Shown here in pieces: positions 33,038 through 40,946 of a DNA stretch of 64,000 bases. Source of the DNA: Bog-473 sp963783965 (GTDB lineage Bacteria > Actinomycetota > Acidimicrobiia > Acidimicrobiales > RAAP-2). Location of the stretch: assembly GCA_963783965.1 (NCBI GenBank), contig CAWAPQ010000003.1, positions 434,001 through 498,000 on the forward strand. The letters are read 5' to 3'. Made by a program: the position numbers and the translations under genes. The notes under the pieces were generated by a model that worked only from the letters and a program-made list of their open reading frames with translations, searched no databases and was not told where the DNA came from. Numbering within the stretch: the stretch's first letter is position 1; each line of letters opens with the position of its first letter.

Positions 33038-34209
33038 CCGAGCACCCCCGTCGGGAGGTCGATGCCCTCGGGCACGGGGGTGCCGAGCGCGAGGGCGGCC
33101 GACCAGGCCCGGAAGCGCACCTCGCCGGCGTCCTCGCCACAGACCGTCACGTGCCCCAGTTTGCGCCCCGGCCGGGCGCGCTTGCCATACAGGTGCACGT
33201 GGGCGCCCTCCACGGCCAGGCCGCGGCCGAGCAGCTGGTCGGGATCGGCCCCGTCGGCCCCGCCGAAAATGTTGACGCTCGCCACCTGGGGATGCTGGGG
33301 CACGGTGGACCCGAGCGGCAGGTCCAGCACGGCCCGCACGTGGTTCTCGAACTGGGAGGTCACGGCGCCCTCCATCGTCCAGTGGCCCGAGTTGTGGGGA
33401 CGCGTCGCCACCTCGTTGACCAGCAACCGGTTGCCCGACCAGAAGAGCTCCACGGCCATGACGCCGACGCCCCCGGCGATCTCGGCGACCTTCTGACCGA
33501 GGGCCGAGGCGGCCTCGAGCACGTCGGCATGCAGTCGTCCCGGCACGAGCACCTCCCGGCAGACCCCGCCCACCTGTGCGGTCTCGACCGCCGGCCACGC
33601 CGCGGACGCGCCCGAGGGGCGCCGCGCCACCATGACGGCCAGCTCGGCATTCAGCGGCAGCAGCTCCTCCACGACGACCTGGCCGGCGACGCCCTCCAAC
33701 ACGGTGGCGGCCTCGTTCCGGTCGGCCACGGGCCACACACCCTTGCCGTCGTAGCCGCCCCGGGCCGCCTTCACCATGACGGGCCAGCCGTGGGCGTCGG
33801 CGAACGCCTCGACCGCGTCGAGGGCACCGGCCCCCTCGTCGACGATGCGGTAGGCCGGAACGGGCACGCCCGCCTCGTCGAGCACCGTCCGCATGTGGGC
33901 CTTGTCGACGGCGAGCTCCAGCGTCGCCGCGCCGGGTCGGACCACGGCGCCCCGTTCCGCCAGCTCGGCCACCAGCTCCAGGTCGACCTGCTCGTGGTCG
34001 AAGGTCAGGACGTCGCAGCGGTCCGCCAGGGCCCGGAGGTCCGCCGCCACGAAGGGCGACCCGACCACGACCTCGGCCGCGACGCCGCAGGCCGCGTCGT
34101 CCGGGTGTTCGGCCAGGACGGCCATGGAGAGGCCCAGCGCACTGGCCGCCTCACCCGCCATGCGGGCCAGCTGACCGGCACCGATGAAGCCGATCGGGTG
34201 GGTGCTCAG
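33034..34209 (-). CDS. purK: 5-(carboxyamino)imidazole ribonucleotide synthase
   Basis: This ATP-grasp enzyme converts AIR, bicarbonate and ATP to N5-CAIR. The core has DHEQVDLELV, the ATP-grasp VMVKAARGGYDGKGVW and NEVATRPHNSGHWTMEG. The first in-frame ATG (34159-34161) would remove the essential N-terminal block IGFIGAGQLARM, which is plainly encoded upstream. Between that block and the in-frame TAG there is no ATG, GTG or TTG. The best candidate start is a CTG at 34207-34209 (LSTHPIGFIG...), preceded by GGGGGCGAG. The start is therefore uncertain. It is co-translated with purE. Confidence 0.88.
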   Translation of the reverse strand: MSTHPIGFIGAGQLARMAGEAASALGLSMAVLAEHPDDAACGVAAEVVVGSPFVAADLRALADRCDVLTFDHEQVDLELVAELAERGAVVRPGAATLELAVDKAHMRTVLDEAGVPVPAYRIVDEGAGALDAVEAFADAHGWPVMVKAARGGYDGKGVWPVADRNEAATVLEGVAGQVVVEELLPLNAELAVMVARRPSGASAAWPAVETAQVGGVCREVLVPGRLHADVLEAASALGQKVAEIAGGVGVMAVELFWSGNRLLVNEVATRPHNSGHWTMEGAVTSQFENHVRAVLDLPLGSTVPQHPQVASVNIFGGADGADPDQLLGRGLAVEGAHVHLYGKRARPGRKLGHVTVCGEDAGEVRFRAWSAALALGTPVPEGIDLPTGVLG

Positions 34210-34288
34210 ATCGCTCGCCCCCGTGCGGGGATTCGCCTAGACAGTGGGGCGGACACAACGGGCAGACTACGCGAGGAGCACCAGGGAC

Positions 34289-35209
34289 ATGGCCAAGCCG
34301 CTGCGCATCGGGAGCATGATTGAGACGGACAAGCCGCTCGACGAGATCGTCGCCCTCCTGCGGCGCTACCACGAAGCTGGGCTCGATCACGCCTTCGCGT
34401 CCCAGATCTTCGGGCCCGATGCGCTGACGCTCCTGGCCGTCGCCGGCTCCCAGGTGCCCGGCATCGGCCTCGGCACGGGGGTGGTGCCGGTGTACCCGCG
34501 CCACCCCATGATGCTGGCCCAGCAGGCCCTCACCGTGCAGATGGCGACGGGCAACCGTCTCCTCCTCGGCATCGGCCTGTCCCACCAGGTCGTGGTCGAG
34601 GGGATGTGGGGCATGAGCTTCGAGCGCCCGGCCGCCTACATGCGCGAGTACCTGACGTCGCTGATGCCGCTGCTGCGGGGCGAGACCGTGCGCTGCGAGG
34701 GCGAGCGCGTGACCACCAATGCCTTCGCTCCGCTCGACATCGCCAATGTGGAGGCCCCGCCCGTCCTGGTGGCCGCCCTGGCCGACACCATGCTCAAGCT
34801 GGCCGGCCGCGTCGCCGACGGCACGGTCACCTGGATGACCGGCACCGCCACCATCGGCGACCACATTGCGCCCACCATCACCGCGGCGGCCGAGGCCGCC
34901 GGGCGACCGGCGCCCCGCGTCGTGGTGTCGCTGCCGATCGCCGTGACCAACGACCGCGACGCCGCGGCGGCGCGCATCAACGAGGCCTTCGCCATCTATC
35001 CGAACCTGCCCTCCTACAAGGCCATGTTGGACAAGGAAGGCGCTGCGGCGGCGGCCGACATCGGGTTCATCGGCGACGAGGAGGCGGTCGCGGCGTCCAT
35101 CGCCAAGCTGGCCGACGCCGGTGCGACGGACTTCGTGGGGGCCATCGTGGGCGACGCGGCAGAGCGCGCCCGGGGCTTCGCTCTGCTCAGTGAGATCGCC
35201 AAGTCCTGA
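34289..35209 (+). CDS. LLM-class F420-dependent oxidoreductase
   Basis: The 306-residue protein starts at ATG 34289 (MAKPLRIGSMIETDK), after GAGGAG. It has the luciferase-like TIM-barrel pattern: GLDHAFASQIFGPDALTLLA, GLGTGVVPVYPRHPMMLAQQ, TGNRLLLGIGLSHQ and the C-terminal ADGTVTWMTG and FIGDEEAVAASIAKLADAG blocks of the actinobacterial F420 group. The substrate is unknown. It is divergent from purK and its 3' end overlaps the convergent DsbA-like gene by 23 bp. Confidence 0.88.
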   Translation: MAKPLRIGSMIETDKPLDEIVALLRRYHEAGLDHAFASQIFGPDALTLLAVAGSQVPGIGLGTGVVPVYPRHPMMLAQQALTVQMATGNRLLLGIGLSHQVVVEGMWGMSFERPAAYMREYLTSLMPLLRGETVRCEGERVTTNAFAPLDIANVEAPPVLVAALADTMLKLAGRVADGTVTWMTGTATIGDHIAPTITAAAEAAGRPAPRVVVSLPIAVTNDRDAAAARINEAFAIYPNLPSYKAMLDKEGAAAAADIGFIGDEEAVAASIAKLADAGATDFVGAIVGDAAERARGFALLSEIAKS

Positions 35210-35855
35210 GAGGGCCGGACCGGCGATGCGCCATCGCCCCCGGCCGGCGAGGGATCGAGCGCGACAGCGTCGTGTACTTGAACTCGTTGAGGTCGGGCAT
35301 GGTGTCGAAGAGGTCCAGCACGCCCTGCACGGTGCGGCGCGCCAGGGCGGCGTCACCCGCCGGCCGGCTCATCAGACGGACGAACACGGCGCGATCGTCG
35401 ACGATGAAGGTCGGTACGCCGAACACCTCGAGGGACCCGACGGCCTGTTCGTGGGCCCGGCGGATGTCCTGCACCGGTCCGCCCGATGCCACCTCCGCCA
35501 GCACCTTGTCACCCGGCACGCCCACGCGCTCCAGCACGGCGCTGACGACGTCGGCCTCGCGCAGGTCCAGCCCTTCGTCGTGCCGCGCCGCGAACAGCGC
35601 AAGGTGCGCATTGAGGAACTTGTCCGGGTACTGATCGCGCACCACGACGCCGGCCGCCAGTGCCAGCAGGTCCGTGGTCTTGTCGGGGTCGTCCCACACC
35701 GGCGTGCCACCTTCGGGGACGTGCGCCTGGCTCAACGAGAAGGGCAGGAAGGTCACGTCCCAGTCGGCACCGTCGGCCAAGGCCACCGCAAGGTGCTCAT
35801 GGGCATTGCGGGCAAAGGGGCAGCGGTAGTCCCAGGTGACGGAGAAAGGCTTCAT
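35187..35855 (-). CDS. DsbA-like thioredoxin-fold protein (FrnE/HCCA-isomerase type)
   Basis: The 222-residue protein opens with a thioredoxin-like strand and SVTWDYRCPFARNAHEHL. The usual CxxC is reduced to CPFA, with only the first Cys kept. The helical insertion and cis-Pro motif VFGVPTFIVDDRAVFVR follow. This matches the DsbA/FrnE/2-hydroxychromene-2-carboxylate isomerase superfamily, in which single-Cys members are glutathione- or mycothiol-type transferases/isomerases rather than oxidases. There is no signal peptide, so it is cytoplasmic. Its ATG overlaps the PAP2 gene stop, so they are co-translated. Confidence 0.82.
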   Translation of the reverse strand: MKPFSVTWDYRCPFARNAHEHLAVALADGADWDVTFLPFSLSQAHVPEGGTPVWDDPDKTTDLLALAAGVVVRDQYPDKFLNAHLALFAARHDEGLDLREADVVSAVLERVGVPGDKVLAEVASGGPVQDIRRAHEQAVGSLEVFGVPTFIVDDRAVFVRLMSRPAGDAALARRTVQGVLDLFDTMPDLNEFKYTTLSRSIPRRPGAMAHRRSGPLRTWRSH

Positions 35856-36436
35856 AGTTTGTTCAACACGACCTCGGACGGGCGCATTCCCTGCCCACGG
35901 CGCCGCCGGCCCCGCCGTCCCCTGCTGCCGGGCGTGACCACGTCCACAATGGGGCGCAGGCCCAAGCCGAGCACCGAACCGATCACCGCACCCCCGATCA
36001 CGTCGGTGGGGTGATGGGCCCGCAAATGGATCCGGCTGGCCGCCACGGCCGTGGCGAAACCGACGTTGGCGGCGGTGCCCGCTTCCGAGTCGCCCAGGAC
36101 GAACGCCGTGCAGAAGGCGGCAAGGGTGTGCCCGCTCGGGAAGCTGCTGCTCGTCGGGGTGCGCACGCTGACGGCGAGATGGTCTTCGGGCCGCTGCCGT
36201 TCGACCGCGGCCTTGACCACCCGGCTGACGAGCAGAGAGGAGAACCCTGCCGCGGCCAGCCCCACGACGGCGCGCCGCCGGTCGGGGCCGCGCCGCCGCG
36301 CCTTCAGGCCGGCCAGCAAGACCCAGATGAGGCCGTAGTCGGCCAGGTTGGACACGACGGCGGCCACCCGGTCGATCCCGGGGCGCCCCCGGAGCGGCTC
36401 GAAGGCGGCGTCGACCGCCTCGTCGATGGTGCTCAC
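35852..36436 (-). CDS. PAP2-family membrane phosphatase
   Basis: The 194-residue protein starts at GTG 36434-36436. All three PAP2 motifs are present: KAAVERQRP, PSGHTLAAFCTA and SRIHLRAHHPTD. Four to five membrane helices surround them. The family removes phosphate from lipid phosphates such as phosphatidic acid or undecaprenyl pyrophosphate at the outer membrane face. The C terminus is very basic (GSRGRRGRRRRGQG). It follows the RecB-like nuclease by 10 bp and overlaps the DsbA-like gene, forming a three-gene unit. Confidence 0.9.
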   Translation of the reverse strand: MSTIDEAVDAAFEPLRGRPGIDRVAAVVSNLADYGLIWVLLAGLKARRRGPDRRRAVVGLAAAGFSSLLVSRVVKAAVERQRPEDHLAVSVRTPTSSSFPSGHTLAAFCTAFVLGDSEAGTAANVGFATAVAASRIHLRAHHPTDVIGGAVIGSVLGLGLRPIVDVVTPGSRGRRGRRRRGQGMRPSEVVLNKL

Positions 36437-36446
36437 TGCGTTCTCG

Positions 36447-37217
36447 TCACGCGGCGAAGGCGGGGCAGGAAGTCTTGAAGTTGCAGTGGTTGCACAGGGG
36501 ACTGACATGAGGCCGGAAGTCCTCGGCGTCGCACGCCCGCTCAATGGCGGACCACACGGCGACGGCCCGGCGGCGCTGGCCGCGGATGGTCTGCTCCGAC
36601 GCCACCGACGAAATGGCGATGGGCTGGCGCAGGTAGAGCAGGCGGACTTCGGCCGGGGCCCGACCGAGCAGGCTCTCGCACAAGAGTGCATAGGTCTGGA
36701 CCCCGCCCATGCTGCCGCGCTCGAAGCGCTCCGACGGTGCCCGACCGGTCTTGTAGTCCACGACGATCAGGCTGCCGTCGTCCATCACGTCGAGGCGGTC
36801 GATGATGCCGCGCAGGCGCATGCCGTCGACCACGGTCTCGACCCCGAGCTCGATGCCGACCGCCCGCGCCTCGTTCGGGTCCTCCAGGCGGAAGTAATTG
36901 TCGACCAGCGTGCACGCGTCGGCCAGGAACGCGGCGGCCTCGTCGGTGTCGAGCGCGAGCTCCACGTACTCGTCGTCCTGTTGGAGCTCCTGCCAGCAGC
37001 GGGTGAGCTCGGCTTGCGCCGCCTCCGGCGTGCGGGCCCCCGGGGAGTGGTGCCAGAAGAGCCCTTCCAGCGCGGCGTGGACCAGGGTGCCCTTGACGGC
37101 GTGGGGGGAGGGCGGCTCGGGGCGGTGCTCGATCTGGGAGAAGCGGAACGCGAGCGGGCAGTTGGTGAAGGCGACGACTTTGGACGGGCTGAGAGTCCGC
37201 GGAAGGTCGAGCGCCAT
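36447..37217 (-). CDS. RecB-type PD-(D/E)xK nuclease with Fe-S cysteine set
   Basis: The 256-residue protein opens LSPSKVVAFTNCPLAFRFSQ. It carries the nuclease motifs GTLVHAALEG (His), RGIIDRLDVMDDG (Asp), IVVDYKTGRAP (Asp-Tyr-Lys) and VQTYALLCE. Cys20 together with the C-terminal Cys trio in CNHCNFKTSC forms the four-Cys 4Fe-4S staple known from AddB and Cas4-like nucleases. No helicase or cas genes are adjacent, so it is a stand-alone DNA repair-type exonuclease (inference). A TATCCT box 6 nt before the ATG suggests leaderless transcription. Confidence 0.9.
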   Translation of the reverse strand: MALDLPRTLSPSKVVAFTNCPLAFRFSQIEHRPEPPSPHAVKGTLVHAALEGLFWHHSPGARTPEAAQAELTRCWQELQQDDEYVELALDTDEAAAFLADACTLVDNYFRLEDPNEARAVGIELGVETVVDGMRLRGIIDRLDVMDDGSLIVVDYKTGRAPSERFERGSMGGVQTYALLCESLLGRAPAEVRLLYLRQPIAISSVASEQTIRGQRRRAVAVWSAIERACDAEDFRPHVSPLCNHCNFKTSCPAFAA

Positions 37218-37223
37218 GCCGCC

Positions 37224-37229
37224 AGGATA
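37224..37229 (-). promoter_or_regulatory. -10-like TATCCT before the RecB-type nuclease
   Basis: The box ends 6 nt before the ATG at 37215-37217; no Shine-Dalgarno is present. Confidence 0.5.
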
Positions 37230-37292
37230 CGGCGGGGGAGTGACGCGGCGGCCCATCCTCCCGAGCAGGTAGAAAGGGAGCGATGGTCCCCG

Positions 37293-37580
37293 GTGTTTGT
37301 GCCCGTTCACGTGGCTGACCTGCGCCGCACCACCCGTTGGGCCGGTCTGCGCCCGGGCGATCCGGTGCAGGTCGTCGGGACCCGTCTGCGCGGCGCCTCC
37401 TGGGAGTTCGTGGCGCACATCACCAACGGCGAGACGGGCGAGGTCTGGGTCGAGGTGGTGGGCGGGCGCGCCGGCGACCGTGCCGTGCGGTCGTTCCGGC
37501 CCGATCAGCTTTACGCAGCGACGGCGCGACCCGGGCGTGACCCCTCGCTGGCCGACGCGCCCGGGCTCCCGCTGGGCTGA
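37293..37580 (+). CDS. Small hypothetical protein
   Basis: Not recognised. From GTG 37293 (or GTG 37299) the product has about 95 residues: RTTRWAGLRPGDPVQVVGTR, SWEFVAHITNGETGEVWVEV, FRPDQLYA. It looks like a small all-beta (SH3- or OB-like) domain with strong coding bias. It is divergent from the RecB-like gene and 11 bp upstream of a GNAT gene, so probably the first gene of a three-gene operon with the acetyltransferase and thioesterase. Confidence 0.6.
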   Translation: MFVPVHVADLRRTTRWAGLRPGDPVQVVGTRLRGASWEFVAHITNGETGEVWVEVVGGRAGDRAVRSFRPDQLYAATARPGRDPSLADAPGLPLG

Positions 37581-37591
37581 CCGGGGCCACC

Positions 37592-38149
37592 GTGGACGAC
37601 CCCGGCATCCCCACACTCACCACGGCGCGGCTGGTCCTGCGCCCCTTCGTCCTCGGCGATCTCAATGAGCTGGCCCCCATTCACGCCGAGGAATCCTTCT
37701 GGTGGTACCCGCTGCGGTCGGGCATGCCGAGGGAGGAGACCGAACAGTTCCTCCAGCGGGTGACGGGGCGCTACGACAGCGACGGCTTCGGGATCGAGGC
37801 GCTGATCGACCGGGCCAGCGGGGCCATGATCGGCTGGGCGGGCCTCGCCGTGCCCCACTTCCTGCCCGAGATCCTGCCGGCCGTCGAGGTGGGCTGGCGC
37901 CTGTCGGAGCCCTGGCGCGGACGGGGCCTCGCCACGGAGGCCGGTGCCGCCGCGCTCGAGTTCGGCTTCACCGCCGGCGGCCTCCAGCGCATCGTGAGCA
38001 TCTACGAGCCGGAGAACGTGGCGTCGGGGCGGGTCATGGCGCACCTCGGCTTCACGCACTCCTTGACGACCGCCGGGAACCGGGGCGAGGAGATCGCCGT
38101 CCTGGAGCTCAGCAAGGAGCGCTGGGAGGAGCTCCGCGCCGGTGGGTGA
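37592..38149 (+). CDS. GNAT acetyltransferase (RimJ/RimL-like)
   Basis: The 185-residue protein starts at GTG 37592. It opens with the family strand LTTARLVLRPFVLGDLNELA, and the acetyl-CoA pyrophosphate loop is WRLSEPWRGRGLATEAGAA. The FTAGGLQRIVSIYEPENVAS and MAHLGFTHS blocks follow. It should transfer acetyl groups to an N-terminal amine of a ribosomal protein or to a small molecule; the target is unknown. It overlaps the thioesterase gene by 8 bp. Confidence 0.85.
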   Translation: MDDPGIPTLTTARLVLRPFVLGDLNELAPIHAEESFWWYPLRSGMPREETEQFLQRVTGRYDSDGFGIEALIDRASGAMIGWAGLAVPHFLPEILPAVEVGWRLSEPWRGRGLATEAGAAALEFGFTAGGLQRIVSIYEPENVASGRVMAHLGFTHSLTTAGNRGEEIAVLELSKERWEELRAGG

Positions 38150-38966
38150 CATCGAGGAACAGACGGCGGTCGAGCCCGCCGGCGAGGGCCGCTTCACCGC
38201 CATGGTGCACGCCGACTGGGAGATCTGGGGCCCGTGCGGCGGGTACGTGGCCGCCCTGGCCCTCCGGGCGGCGGGAGCGGAGAGCCACGTGGTGCGTCCG
38301 GCCAGCTTCTTCTGCCACTACCTGTCGGTGGCGTCCTTCGCGCCGGTCGATCTGATCGTGACGCCCTTGCGAGCGGGGCGCACCGTGCTGGCCCAGCGGG
38401 TGGCCATGAGCCAGGAGGGCCGGCCGGTGCTGGAGGCCATGGTGTGGTCGGTGGGTGACGTGGCGGGGCTGGAGCACGAGGACGTCGACCCGCCCGACGT
38501 GCCCGACCCCGACGCGTTGCCGACGTGGGCGGACCTCTCGCCCGACGAGGACCGGCCCCCCATGCCCTTCTGGGACAACTTCGACCAGCGCCTCGTCACG
38601 TGGTCGAAGGAGTGGCCACCGCCCGGTCCGCTCCCACCGACCTGGCGCACCTGGGTGCGGCCCCGGCCCTCGGCGACCTTCGCCGATCCGTGGGTGGATG
38701 CGGCGCGCTCGCTCATTGTGCTCGACGTGGGGAGCTGGCCGGCCGGGTCGCGGCCGCACATGCACCTCGAGCCGCCCTACATCGCACCGAGCCTGGACCT
38801 CTACGCGTCGTTCCAGTACCCCGGGAGCTCGTCGGAGTGGCTGCTCCTCGACGCGCACTCGCCGGTCGCCCACGGTGGCCTGCTGTCGTGGACCGGGAGG
38901 GTGTGGTCCAAGGAACGTCGCCTCATCGCCAGCGGCGGCGGCCAGGCGGTGTTCCGGCACACCTGA
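38142..38966 (+). CDS. Acyl-CoA thioesterase-like double-hotdog protein
   Basis: The 274-residue protein has a TesB-type N-terminal hotdog (EIWGPCGGYVAALALRAAG, HYLSVASFAPVDLIVTPLR, LAQRVAMSQEGRPVLEAMVW). A second hotdog starts near residue 165 and ends LLSWTGRVWSKERRLIASGG. Such thioesterase-family proteins hydrolyse acyl-CoA thioesters. It ends 5 bp before the convergent acyl-CoA dehydrogenase gene, so its location beside the carboxylase cluster fits an acyl-CoA role. The catalytic Asp/Gln/Thr set was not verified. Confidence 0.8.
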   Translation: MGDIEEQTAVEPAGEGRFTAMVHADWEIWGPCGGYVAALALRAAGAESHVVRPASFFCHYLSVASFAPVDLIVTPLRAGRTVLAQRVAMSQEGRPVLEAMVWSVGDVAGLEHEDVDPPDVPDPDALPTWADLSPDEDRPPMPFWDNFDQRLVTWSKEWPPPGPLPPTWRTWVRPRPSATFADPWVDAARSLIVLDVGSWPAGSRPHMHLEPPYIAPSLDLYASFQYPGSSSEWLLLDAHSPVAHGGLLSWTGRVWSKERRLIASGGGQAVFRHT

Positions 38967-38971
38967 GCGGC

Positions 38972-40120
38972 TCAGTCGGTCGAGTAGCCGTCCAAGCGCG
39001 CCAGAATGCGCAGCATGATTTCGTCGGCCCCCGCGCCGATGGAGTCGAGGCGCGTGTCGCGGAAGTAACGCGAGGTCCAGTTCTCGTCCATGTAGCCCAT
39101 GCCGCCGTGGAACTGCACCGCCGTGTCGGCCACCTCGCGTTGCAGGCGCGAGCCGAGCAGCTTGCCGATGGTGGCGAACCGGGTGGCGTCCTCGCCGCGC
39201 AGCACCGCGTCGGCGGTGGTGCGGGCGTACTGCTTCAGCACGTCATGGCGGGCCGACAGTTCGGCCAGCACGAACTGCAGGTGCTGGTTGGCCAGCAGCG
39301 GCGCGCCGAAGGCTCGTCGCTCGCGCAGGTAGGCCTTGGTGCGCTCCAGGGCCAGCTCAATGGAGCCGACCTGCTTGTAGAAGGTCATGAGCCGCTCGGC
39401 CTGGAATTGCACCATCTGCTGCTGGAAGCCGCGCCCGACGTCGCCGATGGTGTTGGCGACCGGCACGCGCACGTCCGTGAAGGACAACTCCGCCGTGTCG
39501 CTCGACCACATGCCGAGCTTCTCGAGCTTGCGCGACACCGCCACGCCCGGCACGTCGGTCGGCACGACGATGAGCGACATGCCGCGGGCGCCGGGCTCGT
39601 CGGAGGTCCGCGCCAGCAGGCAGAGCCAGTCGGCCTGCGTGCCGTTGGTGATGAAGAGCTTGGCGCCGTTGATGACCCACTCGTCCCCGTCGCGCACGGC
39701 GCGGGTGCGGATCGCGGCGACGTCGCTGCCGGCGTCGGGCTCGGTGACCGCAATGGAGGTCACGACTTCGCCGCGGATGGCCGGCGCGAGATACCGCTCC
39801 TTCAGCTCGTGCGACCCGTAGCGGGCCAGTGCGGGTGTCGCCATCGACATCTGCACCGCCATGGCCATGGGGACGCCGCCGCAGCTGATCCGCCCCATCT
39901 CCTCGCCGGCGATGAGGGAATAGGAGTGGTCCGCCCCCATGCCGCCGTAGGCCTCGTCGTACTCGAGCCCGAGCAGCCCCACGCCGGCCAGCTTGGGGAA
40001 CAGGTCATGGGCGGGGAAGGTGCGGGCCGCTTCCCACTCGTCCACGTGGGGCTCGATCTCCCGGTCGAAGAGGTCCCGGAGCGTCTTGCGGAACAGCTGG
40101 TGCTCGTCGCTCTCGATCAC
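38972..40120 (-). CDS. Acyl-CoA dehydrogenase
   Basis: The 382-residue flavoenzyme starts at GTG 40118-40120. It has VTEPDAGSDVAAIRTRAVRD, WVINGAKLFITNG, LGMWSSDTAELSFTDVRVP, the RRAFGAPLLANQHLQF helix and the C-terminal QFHGGMGYMDENWTSRYFRD. It introduces the alpha,beta double bond into an acyl-CoA. Its divergent position to the hydratase/carboxylase/AtuA operon suggests isovaleryl-CoA or citronellyl-CoA type substrates (compare LiuA and AtuD). That choice is inference. A TATCGT box 6 nt upstream of the start suggests leaderless transcription. Confidence 0.93.
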   Translation of the reverse strand: MIESDEHQLFRKTLRDLFDREIEPHVDEWEAARTFPAHDLFPKLAGVGLLGLEYDEAYGGMGADHSYSLIAGEEMGRISCGGVPMAMAVQMSMATPALARYGSHELKERYLAPAIRGEVVTSIAVTEPDAGSDVAAIRTRAVRDGDEWVINGAKLFITNGTQADWLCLLARTSDEPGARGMSLIVVPTDVPGVAVSRKLEKLGMWSSDTAELSFTDVRVPVANTIGDVGRGFQQQMVQFQAERLMTFYKQVGSIELALERTKAYLRERRAFGAPLLANQHLQFVLAELSARHDVLKQYARTTADAVLRGEDATRFATIGKLLGSRLQREVADTAVQFHGGMGYMDENWTSRYFRDTRLDSIGAGADEIMLRILARLDGYSTD

Positions 40121-40126
40121 CGGCGA

Positions 40127-40132
40127 ACGATA
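40127..40132 (-). promoter_or_regulatory. -10-like TATCGT before the acyl-CoA dehydrogenase
   Basis: The box ends 6 nt before the GTG at 40118-40120; no Shine-Dalgarno is present. Confidence 0.45.
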
Positions 40133-40170
40133 CCACCGGCGCTTTTTCCGCCGATGTGCGGGCACCCCCC

Positions 40171-40176
40171 TACACT
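40171..40176 (+). promoter_or_regulatory. -10-like TACACT before the enoyl-CoA hydratase operon
   Basis: The box ends 8 nt before GTG 40185; no Shine-Dalgarno is present. It is the divergent partner of the acyl-CoA dehydrogenase promoter. Confidence 0.5.
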
Positions 40177-40184
40177 GCGCACCC

Positions 40185-40946
40185 GTGACCGACGTGTTGG
40201 TGGGCGTGCAGCATCGCGACGGGATCCGGACGCTGACGCTCAGTTCGCCGGCGAACCGCAACGCGCTCTCGGCCGCCCTGTTGGCGCAGTTGGAGGCAGC
40301 GTTGCGTGACGCGACCGGTGACCCCGACGTGCGGGCCGTCGTGCTGACCGGAACAGGGACGGTGTTCTGCTCCGGCGCCGATCTGTCCGAGCGCGGTAGC
40401 GCGGCGCCCGACCGCATGCCGGCCATCCTGACGTCCATCGTCGAGAGCGCGGTGCCGGTCATCGTCCGCGTCAACGGCCACGCGCGGGCCGGGGGACTCG
40501 GCCTCATCGCCGCCGCCGACATGGCCGTCGCAGCGGAGGCAAGCACCTTCGCCTTCACCGAGGTCCGTGTCGGCGTGGCGCCGGCGATGATTCTGGTGCC
40601 GGCGCTGCGCGTGATGGATCGCCGCTTCCTTGCCCGCGCCACGCTCACCGGCGAGCGTTTCAGCGCGTCGGAGGCCGTCGCGGCCGGCTTGCTCACGGCG
40701 GTGACCCCCGACGAGCCCGCGCTCGACAGCTGGGTGGCGGATCAGACCACCGCGCTGCGCCAGGCGGCCCCGGGAGCGGTGCGGGCCACCAGGGCGTTGC
40801 TCCGGACCCTGCCCGCGCAGACCTGGGCCGAGGGGTTGGCCGGCGCCGCCGCCACGTCGGCCGAGCTGTTCGCCGGGGAGGAGGCCGCGGAGGGGATGGC
40901 GGCGTTCCTGGAGAAGCGCCGCCCCGCGTGGGACACGACCACATGA
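40185..40946 (+). CDS. Enoyl-CoA hydratase/isomerase family protein
   Basis: The 253-residue crotonase starts at GTG 40185. The oxyanion-hole blocks are VFCSGADLSERG and NGHARAGGLGLIAAADMAVA. A C-terminal MAAFLEKRRPAW, shared with the family, ends the protein. In Liu/Atu pathways the equivalent enzyme hydrates 3-methylglutaconyl-CoA or isohexenylglutaconyl-CoA. It is the first gene of the carboxylase operon and overlaps the beta-subunit gene (ATGA). A TACACT box 8 nt upstream of GTG suggests a leaderless operon mRNA. Confidence 0.9.
   Translation: MTDVLVGVQHRDGIRTLTLSSPANRNALSAALLAQLEAALRDATGDPDVRAVVLTGTGTVFCSGADLSERGSAAPDRMPAILTSIVESAVPVIVRVNGHARAGGLGLIAAADMAVAAEASTFAFTEVRVGVAPAMILVPALRVMDRRFLARATLTGERFSASEAVAAGLLTAVTPDEPALDSWVADQTTALRQAAPGAVRATRALLRTLPAQTWAEGLAGAAATSAELFAGEEAAEGMAAFLEKRRPAWDTTT

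Noticed and set aside
36447..37217. RecB-type nuclease considered as Cas4
   Set aside because: The four-Cys arrangement would fit, but there is no CRISPR array or other cas gene in the window, and the length suits a stand-alone RecB-like nuclease.
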